NCBI GenBank assembly: GCA_003550325.1
Contig: QKWP01000037.1
Coordinates: 59,338 to 123,337, forward strand
Direction: 5' to 3'
DNA length: 64,000 nucleotides
From: Gigaspora rosea
Lineage: Eukaryota; Glomeromycota; Glomeromycetes; Diversisporales; Gigasporaceae
The notes under the pieces: model-generated
Told to the model about the DNA's origin: nothing
What the model saw: only the letters and a program-made list of their open reading frames with translations
The model's database searches: none
Position numbers and translations under genes: made by a program
Shown: positions 55,640 to 64,000 of the stretch, piece after piece
How positions within the stretch are numbered: position 1 is the first letter of the stretch
Layout: each line of letters begins with the position of its first letter

Positions 55640-56540
55640 ATGAACTTGGACCAATACCAAAATTTAATAGAATATCTAGAAACAGACACTCCCCTCTAAT
55701 TTAACAGACAATAAAAAATGAACAATTGTTAATCAATCTAGACATTATAAAGTAAAGGACAAATTGCTATATAAAAAGAACTGAAAAGACCCAGACAAAC
55801 CTATTAGAGTAATTAAATGGACCGAAGTTGAACCTATCCTGTATCTGATGCATAGTCATTCTACTGCTGGACATTTAGGAACAGATGCTATATATTATAA
55901 AATATCTGAACGCTACTATTGGGACCAAATATACAAAAATGTTTAAAATTATGTTTGCTCATGTAAAGTCTGCCAAAAACAGAGCAAAAGCAAAAGAAAA
56001 GATCCTCTCCACTCTATCCAAGTTGGAAAAGCCTTTGAACGAATAGGCATAGATCTAGTAGGACCTTTACCAATAACTACTCGCAACAATCACTATATTA
56101 TTGTGGCCACTGACTACCTTACTCGCTGGGCTGAAGCTAAAGCTATACCAGATGCAGTTGCAGAAACTCTAGCAAAATTCATTTTTGAAGAAATTGTTTG
56201 TAGACATGGAGTCCCCAAGATTATTCTTTCTGATAATAGAAAGAATTTCACTAGTGAAGTTGTTAGAATATTGTGTGAAAATTTTTTAATAAAATACATA
56301 ACCTCTTCACCTTATCACCCCTAGACCAATGGAATAGTTGAAAGATTGAATAGAACACTTTGCAATTCTCTTGCAAATGTTACAGAAAATATTAAAGATT
56401 GGGACCTGAACATATTTGCTGTCCTATTTGTATACAAAACCAAAATAGACAAAATACTAGAAACAGAAACAAACTCGGAAACACTGATTACCCAGGCAAT
56501 AGAATCCAAAATAAAACTTCTATTCTTTAGCCTCAAACTT
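55640..56540 (+). pseudogene. Integrase of the older element (truncated)
   Basis: Begins ATGAACTTGGACCAATA, equal to the Met chosen for the younger copy. The HHCC region is recognisable (HSTAGH, CKVCQ), as are GIDLVGPLP, the 56103-56324 open block with DYLTRWAEAKAIPDA and ILSDNRKNF, then SSPYHP followed by TAG in place of Gln and VERLNRTL. The catalytic D-D-E residues can still be located. After about 56420 the C-terminal part is lost and sequence passes within 300 bp to the purine tract, so a deletion removed the integrase C-terminus and most of ORF3. Confidence 0.87.
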
Positions 56541-56721
56541 TAGCCACATCTATTAAATTAATCATGTGCTAAAACCAAGCAGAGAAACTATCAAAGTTAA
56601 ATGAAGTACTAGATACAGATATGAATTTTATAATTAGACAGTATATAATTTTTTTTAATAATTTTTCAAAAGTTATTAGATTTAGGAACTTACAGAGTTC
56701 GTTCTTAAAGGGGACGGAAAG

Positions 56722-57355
56722 TTTTGAATGAAGTTCTAATTTTATTACCATTAGATTCTATAAGTTTCTACGATTAAAATGAGCTATAGTTTATTAGAAA
56801 CAGATTAATAGTTAAGTGGGTAATAATAGATTAACACTTATATAACCTATACTTTTATACCTTTATACCTTTATACCATTATACCATTATACCTTTATAT
56901 CTTTATATCTTTATACCTTTATACCTTTATACTTTTATACTTTTATACTTTTATACTTTTAGACTTTTATACCTTTATATCTTTATACTTTTTTATCTGT
57001 ATATTTTATACTTTTATACTTTTACACGAATGTATTTCTAAAAGATATATAAATCTTAGCTTTTATCTCTCTTTAACTTTAGGATTTGTTTCCTGCAATT
57101 CATTAGTTATAGGAATTCTTTGGGCACAGAAACCTTTAGATAGTCCTGTAGCAAAGTCTTGTAATGTACTTAAATAAAATATAACTTTGCCCAACTAAAT
57201 ATACTCTTGTTCTTTGAGTAAAATATATCGAACTGCTATAGTGAGGAAACATTCTACTTTCACACTGCTTCATATCTTCTCTGACCCTACAAGATCCCTG
57301 TCGCCATGTGCTATATTGCTAGTTGTATATTAAGAAGGCTATACCACTTGTAACA
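56722..57355 (+). repeat. 3' LTR of the older element
   Basis: Matches the 5' LTR from AAGTTCTAATTTTATTACCA to CACTTGTAACA. The first few bases have decayed (TTTTGAATG for TGTTATAGAATA). It contains the TATACCTTTA minisatellite at about 56845-57022. Confidence 0.88.
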
Positions 57356-57685
57356 ATATGGTTTATAGGAATATTAAATATTACTTCTCTGCTCTTTTAC
57401 TTATGCATTGATTATTATTTTTTATTTTATTTTGTACATATTTTATTTCTTTTAAATATTATTCTCTATTTTTTCACTTGTATAATTTATTCTTTAAATA
57501 ATGTACACATTTTATTGTTATCAATAAAATTTATTATTAAAAATTACTTATTTCTTTTACTTGTGTTAAATTATTGAATTATTGCGAAGTAAACATTTAA
57601 AATTATGGTATAATTTTTTTTTAATTATTTAACATAATATTGTTACTAGACAAATAATCTTTTATTTAATTTTTTTCAATTAGAG
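57356..57685. other. AT-rich spacer
   Basis: T-rich, with an 84-codon plus-strand frame of Leu/Ile/Tyr/Phe that reflects base composition. Nothing recognised. Confidence 0.5.
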
Positions 57686-57689
57686 GTTC

Positions 57690-58245
57690 CAATACCCTTC
57701 CCAAATCTCCAACGAATTTCACTGCTTCATCTATGTTTTTCCCAGCCAACCAATAATATTGATCATTAGTTCTTTCGAACAGTTCATTCATAATTCACTG
57801 ACTTTTTTTAGCATTTTTTTCAGCATCCGATCATTGAATTGGTAGCACTTCCACTAACCCGCACAACTGATATACTTCCAAACTACTTTTATTAAAGGTT
57901 TGTTGAAAGCAGTCCTACACTTCCAATGTCAAAATACTGGAATTGCCACAAAGTTGTTTATGAAAGATATGGTGGCAAGATAACATAAATAGGTAAAAAA
58001 TTTGCAAAAACATTTAGCAGTTTTAAGATTGAACATCTTCTTCCCTTCTTGCAATCTTTTTGAAACTGCATACATTTCTTCCGCAATAAGTTTTTGAATA
58101 GGAAAAGGAAATTTTTGGATCTCAATAAGAAGTTCAGGTCTTATATTGGCGATTGAAATCTTTTTAATTTGAAAATTAGCTGCAGTTACTTTTGCATCAA
58201 AATCTTTTTTACTATCCAGTTCGAGTATTTTTATATACGCACCTA
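57690..58245 (-). pseudogene. C-terminal part of a SWIM-type MULE transposase or related protein (remnant)
   Basis: On the minus strand, in two frames and with stops, one can read a Lys/Ile-rich lead (YAVSKRLQEGKK), then KCFCKFFTYLCYL with a nearby displaced His. This resembles the CxCx(n)CxH SWIM zinc-finger that follows the catalytic core in MULE transposases. Then EVYQLCGLVEVLPIQ and MNELFERTNDQYYWLAGKN follow, a Trp/Tyr-rich helix often seen after such motifs. TGA and TAG stops and at least one frameshift disable it. No N-terminal or catalytic part and no element ends were found nearby. A free-standing SWIM-domain gene relic is the alternative. Confidence 0.5.
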
Positions 58246-58657
58246 CAATAAAATAATCAAAATTAAATCTGTTATTAATATTATTGCTATTTAAAAAAAA
58301 TTATTATAAATAGTTTATTCGCAAATTATATATAAAAAAGATTTTTTTTCTCTACATTTATAAAATAAATATTTAATGCAACTAGACTGCTTGCATTGTA
58401 TTATTGAGAATGATAAATAGAATAATATAAAAATCTTTAAAATAAAGCATAATATATTGATTAGCAAAAATAACCAATGTAAAATTAAGAAATGCGAAAA
58501 ACCTATAAATCAAGCTATTTTTTACTCTAACTATAACCTGAATTCAAATAGACCAGACAATGTTAATTTTTGGTTCTTATGACTTGACCAAGTCATTAAA
58601 TCCTGCTTTAATCTTCAAAATGTAAGCTAATTAAAATAATATATAATAATAATAGTA
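58246..58657. other. AT-rich spacer
   Basis: Nothing recognised. Confidence 0.5.
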
Positions 58658-58806
58658 AGGGCGCTGACATATATTACGTAATATCATTTTATCAGAGAGT
58701 TACCCCCTCTCCCCCCACGTCATATATGATCATATATGAAAATATATATATAATATATTTTTTCAGGTACCCCCCTAGGATATTACATAATATCTGTCAC
58801 TGCCCT
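58658..58806. mobile_element. 149-bp MITE
   Basis: Ends AGGGCGCTGACATATATTAC and, inverted, AGGGCAGTGACAGATATTAT, each followed by GTAATATC. The centre has an ATATATGATCATATAT palindrome and a C-rich strip (CCCCCTCTCCCCCC). Flanks TA on both sides; the duplication length is unclear. AGGG(C) termini suggest hAT. Confidence 0.75.
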
Positions 58807-59679
58807 AAGGATTTAATATACTTTGCTTAAAAAAATATAATGATTGCGTACTATAACCAATTTTCTGAAGAGGAACCTATTTGATAATGTTCAAATGCAT
58901 AATTTTAAGATTCCTTTATGCAATTATCAAAACCTTCATTTCTACTTAACTATCATATATTTTACGAGGACTAATCTAATAATAATAATCTGATTTATCT
59001 TTTTTAATACTGGTTTTGTAATTGTAACAAATAGCGACTTAAAAGTTCTATATTAAAATTCTTGTTTTAGCACATAAGTAATTACTTTATATTCATCATT
59101 CTACCTCTAATTACATTCAGATAACAATGTGTTAATTCTACAAATTTATAATTAAATCAGCCATAAAATTTATAAAAATTAATAAATAACTTATTTATTA
59201 ATCCAATAATCTTTATTGGCTTTATTCTTCTTCTCAGCGCAAATTTCGTAAGTGTAACAAATGGCAGTTTAAAAATTCCAATAGAATTACCTTAGTTAAT
59301 TTAAACCAATGTATAATTGCTTTAATTAACACTATATAAACCATATTAGCAGATAAATGTTTACCTTTTCAACTCTAATTCCATTTAAATGACAAATAAA
59401 ATGTTCTATTAAGATTTTTCATCACAAACTTTTAGTAGGTGCTTAATATTTATCCTTTTAGAAATTATAAGGACCAAGTAATTTGTGAACCACAAATTGA
59501 GTGTCCTAATATTTGTCTTTTCGATTCCTGTCTCATATAAATAATAGAGGCTTGAAACGTTCTATCAGAATTACTTAATTCACAGTAGTTGATGCCTTAT
59601 ATATGTCCTTCAAAGATCCAAATCCTATCTCAGCAGATTTGTTTGGTAATAAATGAATGCTTGCATAAACTATAGATGG
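58807..59679. other. AT-rich spacer before the third LTR element
   Basis: No gene recognised. The phrases TAATTCTACAAATTT, GTAACAAATAGC and GTAACAAATGGC recur loosely. The last 5 bases before the LTR should hold one half of its target-site duplication (ATGG or GATGG), but the partner lies outside the window. Confidence 0.5.
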
Positions 59680-60251
59680 TGTTATGCCCCAAATATGCAT
59701 ATTATTATTCTTAGTAATTTTATATTTGTTTATTTGTTATTGTTAGTATCATTTTATTACTTGCTTAGTTAGGTATAGCTTAGGGATGATCAATGTGGCG
59801 TATAGAAGCATCAGGCTCCTGGAGGGAGTTATACACTCTTAATGAGAGTAATTGACTCCTGGTTGGAGAAAAGAGCTCTCAGCGGGAGTTTGGGACTCTA
59901 AGCTAAAATTTAATTATAAAAGGGATGGGTTTCAGCTTTGAATACAATAATTATCACTCGCAGAAATTTGCATTATTATTTGCAGATAAGCTAGAGTATA
60001 ATTTTAATTGTTAAACCTTTGTTGTATTCGTGCCTAAACAAACAAATAATAAAGAGAAACCTTTAAACCATAATTGTAAATCCGTTTATTCTTAAATTGA
60101 ACCTATAGCTGAAGGACCATTGAATCGTAATAAAAGATCACTTCGTAATTCTGATTCACGTGATTTAAATATACAATTGACCTAACCCCTTGTTTATGAA
60201 CGGAGCTAAACTGATCCCATATCTACGAAGCTCTCCCACCCGGTCGTAACA
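59680..60251 (+). repeat. 5' LTR of the third element
   Basis: Begins TGTTATGCCCC and ends GGTCGTAACA (572 bp). The middle carries alternating GGAGTTATACACTC and GAGAGTAATTGACTC-type inverted words. TTATAAAAGG at 59914-59923 is a good TATA box and AATAATAAAGAG (about 60045-60056) a possible polyadenylation signal. The other LTR is outside the window, so this rests on TG..CA ends, the adjacent primer-binding site and the following gag. Confidence 0.82.
59915..59922 (+). promoter_or_regulatory. TATA box in the LTR
   Basis: TATAAAAG, about 145 bases before the end of the LTR region that leads into AATAATAAAG. Position suits U3/R. Confidence 0.5.
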
Positions 60252-60253
60252 TT

Positions 60254-60270
60254 TGGTGCCAGTTGTGTGG
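60254..60270 (+). promoter_or_regulatory. Primer-binding site of the third element
   Basis: TGGTGCCAGTTGTGTGG, two bases after the LTR; 16 of 17 positions equal the site at 2721. Confidence 0.75.
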
Positions 60271-60373
60271 ACCTGAACGTTATAGCGAAGAACTATTGTT
60301 GAAAGTTGATGTTGATTCTTAGTTTAAGGGCATATACTTTGAAAGAAACTGAAATTGAAATAACTTATCTGTC

Positions 60374-61483
60374 ATGGATCATTTTTTCGATGCTGATAAT
60401 TATGAAAGGAATCGTGATAAAGAAGGCCAAGGAAACGGTTTCCAACAACAAATACATCAACTGCTATGTTTAGTAGCAGGCGCGCTTCTACAAGCTATTG
60501 AAAATAATCAAATACGGGAAATGAACGTGGTGACCATCCCTACATTTGCAGGAGGAAATCAAGACCCAGTAGCATGGCTTGAAGCGGTGGGCCTTGCTTT
60601 CGAGGCTAACAACATCCAGGGAGATAGATGAATTGCAGTTGTAGGAGCATATCTGACAGGGATAGCAGCAATGTAGTGGGAAACGAGGAGAAATATTAGA
60701 CCTCATATAGATAGCTGGGAAGATGACTTTCGACCAGATACAAGCTTCGTGCATCAGTTCTGATTAAATTTTTGTACCCAGATGCTTCTGAGCCAATGGA
60801 ACACCGAGTTACTTACCAGACGCCAAAAAGTTGGAGAGACAGTTGATCAATATGCAGCTGAAATGGTAGCTTTGTTCAGGCGAGTAATGGTGGGCGGCAA
60901 TCATTATCCTGAAGCAATGAAGGCACAAATTTTTGTGCAGGGATTACGACCTGACCTAGCACTTGCAGTAGGATTATTTATGCCCGGTACACTACAAGCG
61001 GCGATAGAGAGAGCCAAAATTAGCGAACTGACCTTTGCTAGAAACATGACAATACATAATCCAACACCTTTTATGAATCAAGTAGCCTCTTATCTCCAAC
61101 AATCAACTAACTTAATAGCTCAACCTTCTATCCTGGACCCTGTCGAAGAACCGATAAAAAAATTGACTTCTTTAATGGAAGAATTAGTAGTGTCGTTAAG
61201 AAGTGATTCCAGAGGAAATCAACAACGAAATCGGAATAATGCGCCATTCCGTGGAAATCGTGCACAGATTACGTGTTTCGCCTGTAGACAGCTGGGACAT
61301 ATTGCCTCTGAATGTCCTAAAGTAGTAAATAATAATAATAATAATCAACAACCTATTGGAACAGAAGGACAAAGGATAATCAACAACGATGAGAATACTA
61401 ACCGAAATAGACCAACCGTCGACATAGCCCGTGCCCAGACTATGTTGGCTCAGCTTTTAAATAACGAAGGGTCTTTAAACTAA
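60374..61483 (+). pseudogene. Gag of the third element, three in-frame stops
   Basis: One frame runs from ATG 60374 to TAA 61483, interrupted only by TGA (60629-60631), TAG (60674-60676) and TGA (60761-60763). The first two stand where Gag proteins of this type have Trp, the third where Arg is likely, so each is a single G-to-A or C-to-T change. The Gag core shows TFAGGNQDPVAWLEAV, then SWEDDF, LLSQWNTELLTRRQ, VDQYAAEMVALFRRV and FVQGLRPDLA, the Retrotrans_gag pattern. A CCHC knuckle, CFACRQLGHIASEC, lies near 61270-61315, followed by an Asn-rich tail. Without the stops it would be about 369 aa, a usual length. It forms the particle shell and binds RNA. As it stands it is inactive. Confidence 0.9.
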
Positions 61484-61508
61484 AAGGCACACCTCAGAAG
61501 GGTGAGAG

Positions 61509-61661
61509 TATGTCATCTACGGAAATTCCCTCGGTGAAACCTTTATTCGAAGCGTATGCCGCTAAAAGAAGAAAGAAAAATGACGGAGAGGCTGAGGAAT
61601 CAACCTACCAGAAAAAGAAAAGGAAGAAACGGAAGATCACAAGCACAAACTGCCGAAAAAG
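61509..61661 (+). pseudogene. Start of the Pol frame with basic clusters
   Basis: ATG at 61509 opens about 50 codons (MSSTEIPSVKPLFEAYAAKR) with two Lys/Arg clusters, KRRKK and KKKRKKRKI, resembling nuclear-localisation signals. TAA ends it, while an adjacent frame continues towards the protease. It is probably the damaged N-terminus of Pol. It lies 26 bases after the Gag stop. Confidence 0.55.
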
Positions 61662-61727
61662 ATAATTGCAAAGAAAAGAAAAACTAAACCTATTAAGCCT
61701 CTAATTATATCCAATATTCAACCTTAT

Positions 61728-62270
61728 TTGATAATGGCTGATTTACAAAGTAAGAAAGCCGATATCACTTACGCTCAACTTTTCCAAGCGGCTCCTAGTA
61801 TTAGAAAAGAAATGACCAAGATAACTAGGGCAGGACGAATAGCCACGACTAAGGTGGCAGAATTCTGTCTTAAGCAGGATAAAAACCTAAAGACTACTTC
61901 GATGTATTGTGAAGCCCGAGTTAAGGATCACCCAATCCTTCTAATTCTCGATAGCGAATCTTCTGGTTGTGTTGTATCGGCGAATTTTTTAAAGGAAGTA
62001 AATATTTTAATTGATCACCCCTCGAAATCTGTGATGATTGGAGTACATGGAGAACAAAAATGACCTTTAGCGAAGTGGATGATTTTCCAATTACGGTTGG
62101 AGGTAAGACAATCACTTCCCGTGCAGTAGTAATGGATACTGGGAATTATGCTGTAATCGTCAGTAACGGTTGGCTAAAGAAGGCCCGAGCAAGATTAGAT
62201 TGGGTAGAGTGTGAATTAATGGTCCGAGACGGGGATAAGAAATTAAAAATACCCACCGAATATTGTAAGC
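61728..62270 (+). pseudogene. Aspartic protease of the third element, damaged
   Basis: The block 61728-62063 reads LQSKKADITYAQLFQAAPSI and then ILDSESSGCVVSANFLKEV. This aligns with retropepsin active sites of the form DSGSSG, so the conserved first Gly is now Glu. TGA at 62061-62063 (Arg position) and a one-base shift follow. The second half (DDFPITVGGK, AVVMDTGNYAVIVSNGWLKK) continues in the overlapping frame that runs on into RT. Loss of the active-site Gly and the frameshift make it inactive. Confidence 0.85.
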
Positions 62271-63889
62271 CTGCCAATATTAATAATCGAATTAAAAGAA
62301 GAATAGAGGTAACTGAAGATAGTGGGATAATTGAGGAGGAAGACTATTCGACTGAAGAGGAGACAGAATCAGAAAGCGATGAGGAAGAGGAATACGAACG
62401 AGAAGCCTTGATTAATGAAACTTACCTTTACTGGGAATTTCTAGAAGTCAACGAAGAACCCGAGACTTGCATGGTCTGCTTGAGGATGGGTCATCAAGGT
62501 GAAGAGTGCATATTCAGGAAAGACCCTGAAGTTCAAACTACTTATATAATGGAAGAAAAGGAAGAGGAATTTAATATAGGACGATTAACAGAGAAACAGG
62601 AGAGGCAAATAAATACATTACTGATTAAGTACAAGGATACATTCGCTGGTAAAACAGGACGATTGGGAGAAACCTCCATAATTCAACACGAAATCCTTAC
62701 AGAAGAAGGCCCTCCTATTAAACAAAAGTTTTATCCTACCTCTAGACCCAAACACGATTTTATTAAAACTGAAATCCAACAAATGGAAGAGGCCGGTATT
62801 ATACGAACCTCCAGTAGCTCATGGGCATCGCCTATTGTTCTAGTCAAGAAGAAGAACGGAACGTTGAGGTTCTGTGTAGATTATAGGAAGTTAAATAAAG
62901 TAACCAAATGGGATAGTTACCCTCTTCCTAGGATTAATGAGCTGTTAGGAGCCTTAAAGCAATCAGCGTGGTACTCAACTCTCGATCTAGCGAGTGAGTT
63001 TTGGCAGATCAAAATGCACCCACAGGATCGGGACAAAACTGCCTTCACTTCTTGGTTCGGATTATTTGAATTTAACGTGATGCCTTTCGGGCTCATGAAT
63101 GTGCCTGCATCATTCCAATGACTTATGGATTGTGTGCTAAGGGATATTTTGTGGAAATTTGCTCTTGTATACATAGATGACATTACCATTTTTTCGCCTA
63201 CTTTTGAAGAACATCTCATTCATATCGAAGAGGTCCTTCGACAGATAAAAACTGCTAACTTAAAATTAAATAAAGGAAAATGTTATTTCGGACAGTGCGA
63301 AATAACATTTTTAGGACATGAAATTAGTGAACAAGGAATAGCACCCGGAGAAAATAAAGTTAAAGCCATAAAGGAATACCCTCGACCAAAAAACATTAGA
63401 GCATTACGAGGATTTTTGGGTTTAGCGGGTTTTTATAGAAGGTACATGAAAGATTTTTCGAAAGTCGCGGTGCCCTTGTACAAGTTGTTGAAAAAACAGA
63501 CGCCCTACCTATGGCACCATGAACAACAAATAGCATTTGAGAATTTGAAGAAAATGTTAATTACGGCTCCCGTATTGGCTCATCCTAATGATAGTAAAAG
63601 ATACATTTTATATACGGATGCTTCTTATTTAGCACTAGGGTCTATATTGGCGCAACTCGATGATAAAAAGAAAGAACATGTTATTGAGTACACTAGCAGA
63701 TCCACCAGTCCTGCTAAAAAGAATTATACGATAACAGAACTTGAATGTACCGCAATAGGATGGGCGGTCAAGAAGTTTCACGTATATTTACATGGACCTA
63801 AGTTCACGATTATCACAGATCATTCCGCGTTGGTATACTTGAATAATATGGCCAACCCTACAGGACGAATGGACGAATGGCCCGATTGA
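62060..63889 (+). pseudogene. Protease C-terminus, RT and RNase H of the third element
   Basis: One frame from 62060 to 63889 is interrupted by a single TGA (63119-63121) in FQ-stop-LMD, where related proteins have Arg. Residues 1-75 are the end of protease. An acidic hinge (EEEDYSTEEETESESDEEEE) and a CxxC...H-like CMVCLRMGHQGEEC knuckle come next. RT follows: SSWASPIVLVKKKNGT, FCVDYRKLNK, TLDLASEFWQ, VMPFGLMN and LVYIDDITIF (YIDD). RNase H holds LYTDASYLALGSIL, ITELECTAIGW and ITDHSALVYL. The frame breaks at GRMDEWPD, after which LQGYDFVIKL and HVNGLSR can be read in a neighbouring frame to about 63970. Catalytic Asp residues are present, so damage is limited to the stop, the frameshift and a Gly to Glu change in the SGYW motif. 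Confidence 0.92.
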
Positions 63890-63980
63890 TAATGACTCTT
63901 CAGGGATACGACTTTGTAATCAAACTCTGCCTGGGTAAACAACTTCCCCATGTAAATGGGCTGTCAAGAATAGAAAAAAC

Positions 63981-64000
63981 TAAAAAAAAAAAAAAAAAAA
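63981..64000 (+). repeat. Poly(A) at the window end
   Basis: The last 18-20 bases are A, directly after the RNase H remnant and before any integrase. It is either the start of an A-rich insertion or a sequence end; the window cannot tell. Confidence 0.7.

Larger units (their letters stand above)
39377..57355 (+). mobile_element. Older Ty3-type LTR retrotransposon, split by a younger relative
   Basis: LTRs 39377-40014 and 56722-57355 share sequence across their whole length, including an internal 10-bp minisatellite. A primer-binding site follows the left LTR and a purine tract (AAAGGGGACGGAAAG) precedes the right one. Between them lie gag, protease, zinc knuckles, RT, RNase H and integrase in the order of a Ty3-type element, all with stops. 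The insertion of 45162-54428 interrupts the start of RT. Without it the element is about 8.7 kb. Flanks GTAT and ATAT may be an aged 4-bp duplication. Most of the third ORF seen in the younger copy has been lost by deletion. Confidence 0.92.
59680..64000 (+). mobile_element. Third LTR retrotransposon (Ty3-type), cut by the window end
   Basis: A 5' LTR (59680-60251), primer-binding site, gag, protease, RT and RNase H run in order on the plus strand. Integrase and the 3' LTR would lie beyond 64000. Gag wording (GGNQDPVAWLEAV, FVQGLRPDLA) and a single CCHC knuckle set it apart from the family at 45162. Stops and frameshifts occur in every domain. The LTR end and primer-binding site resemble those of the non-autonomous element at 2193. 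Confidence 0.92.

Overview
The window looks like a transposon-dominated stretch of a very AT-rich fungal nuclear genome. I see one complete host-type gene. The best fit is an arbuscular mycorrhizal fungus of the Rhizophagus (Glomeromycotina) type. Reasons: strong A/T bias, a decayed Tyr-kinase-like (TKL-type) protein kinase copy with an HRDLHSGN loop, short AT-rich introns with GTAAGT/GTATGT donors and TAG/AAG acceptors, and abundant hAT, Mutator-like (MULE) and Ty3-type elements. The species is inference; the element types are read from the sequence.

Layout. 1-7 kb holds several DNA elements with readable ends: a hAT copy with an 8-bp target-site duplication (TSD), a non-autonomous LTR element with a TTAA-flanked MITE inside its 3' LTR, and a second hAT MITE. 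8.1-8.65 kb is a broken protein kinase. 9-19 kb is gene-free and carries a 430-bp tandem duplication over a hAT-like end, minisatellites, an 84-base poly(A) run and a cluster of GTACGTAC-type words. 19.4-20.5 kb is the one intact gene, a four-exon SAM-dependent methyltransferase of 274 aa. 20.9-26.7 kb holds two more hAT elements, GATATATATC palindromes, a 22-bp repeat that opens several reading frames, and a long-TIR MITE.

26.9-29.5 kb is a nearly complete MULE. Its broken transposase has a FAR1-like N-terminal region, a MULE core, a SWIM-like motif and a terminal zinc knuckle. 29.7-35.3 kb contains a 240-bp tandem repeat, a 912-bp long-inverted-repeat element bounded by a 12-bp repeat, and a heavily decayed reverse-transcriptase element into which this and a MULE-type MITE inserted. 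35.3-39.4 kb is non-coding repeats.

39.4-57.4 kb is a nested pair of related Ty3-type LTR retrotransposons. An old plus-strand copy, with LTRs at 39377-40014 and 56722-57355, was split in its reverse transcriptase by a younger minus-strand copy (45162-54428, TSD TTAT). The two halves of the old frame rejoin exactly when the insert is removed. The young copy encodes a 1270-aa Gag-protease, RT-RNase H, a DD35E integrase and an extra ORF where an envelope gene would lie. Its Gag-protease has an unusual array of four extra CCHC zinc knuckles plus a Cys-rich tail between protease and RT. From 59.7 kb a third LTR element, also broken by stops, runs off the end of the window.

Functionally the window is a record of successive insertions. 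Many of the stops in the retroelements and the MULE are CGA to TGA, CAG to TAG or TGG to TGA/TAG. This is a G:C to A:T pattern consistent with methylation-driven or RIP-like decay.
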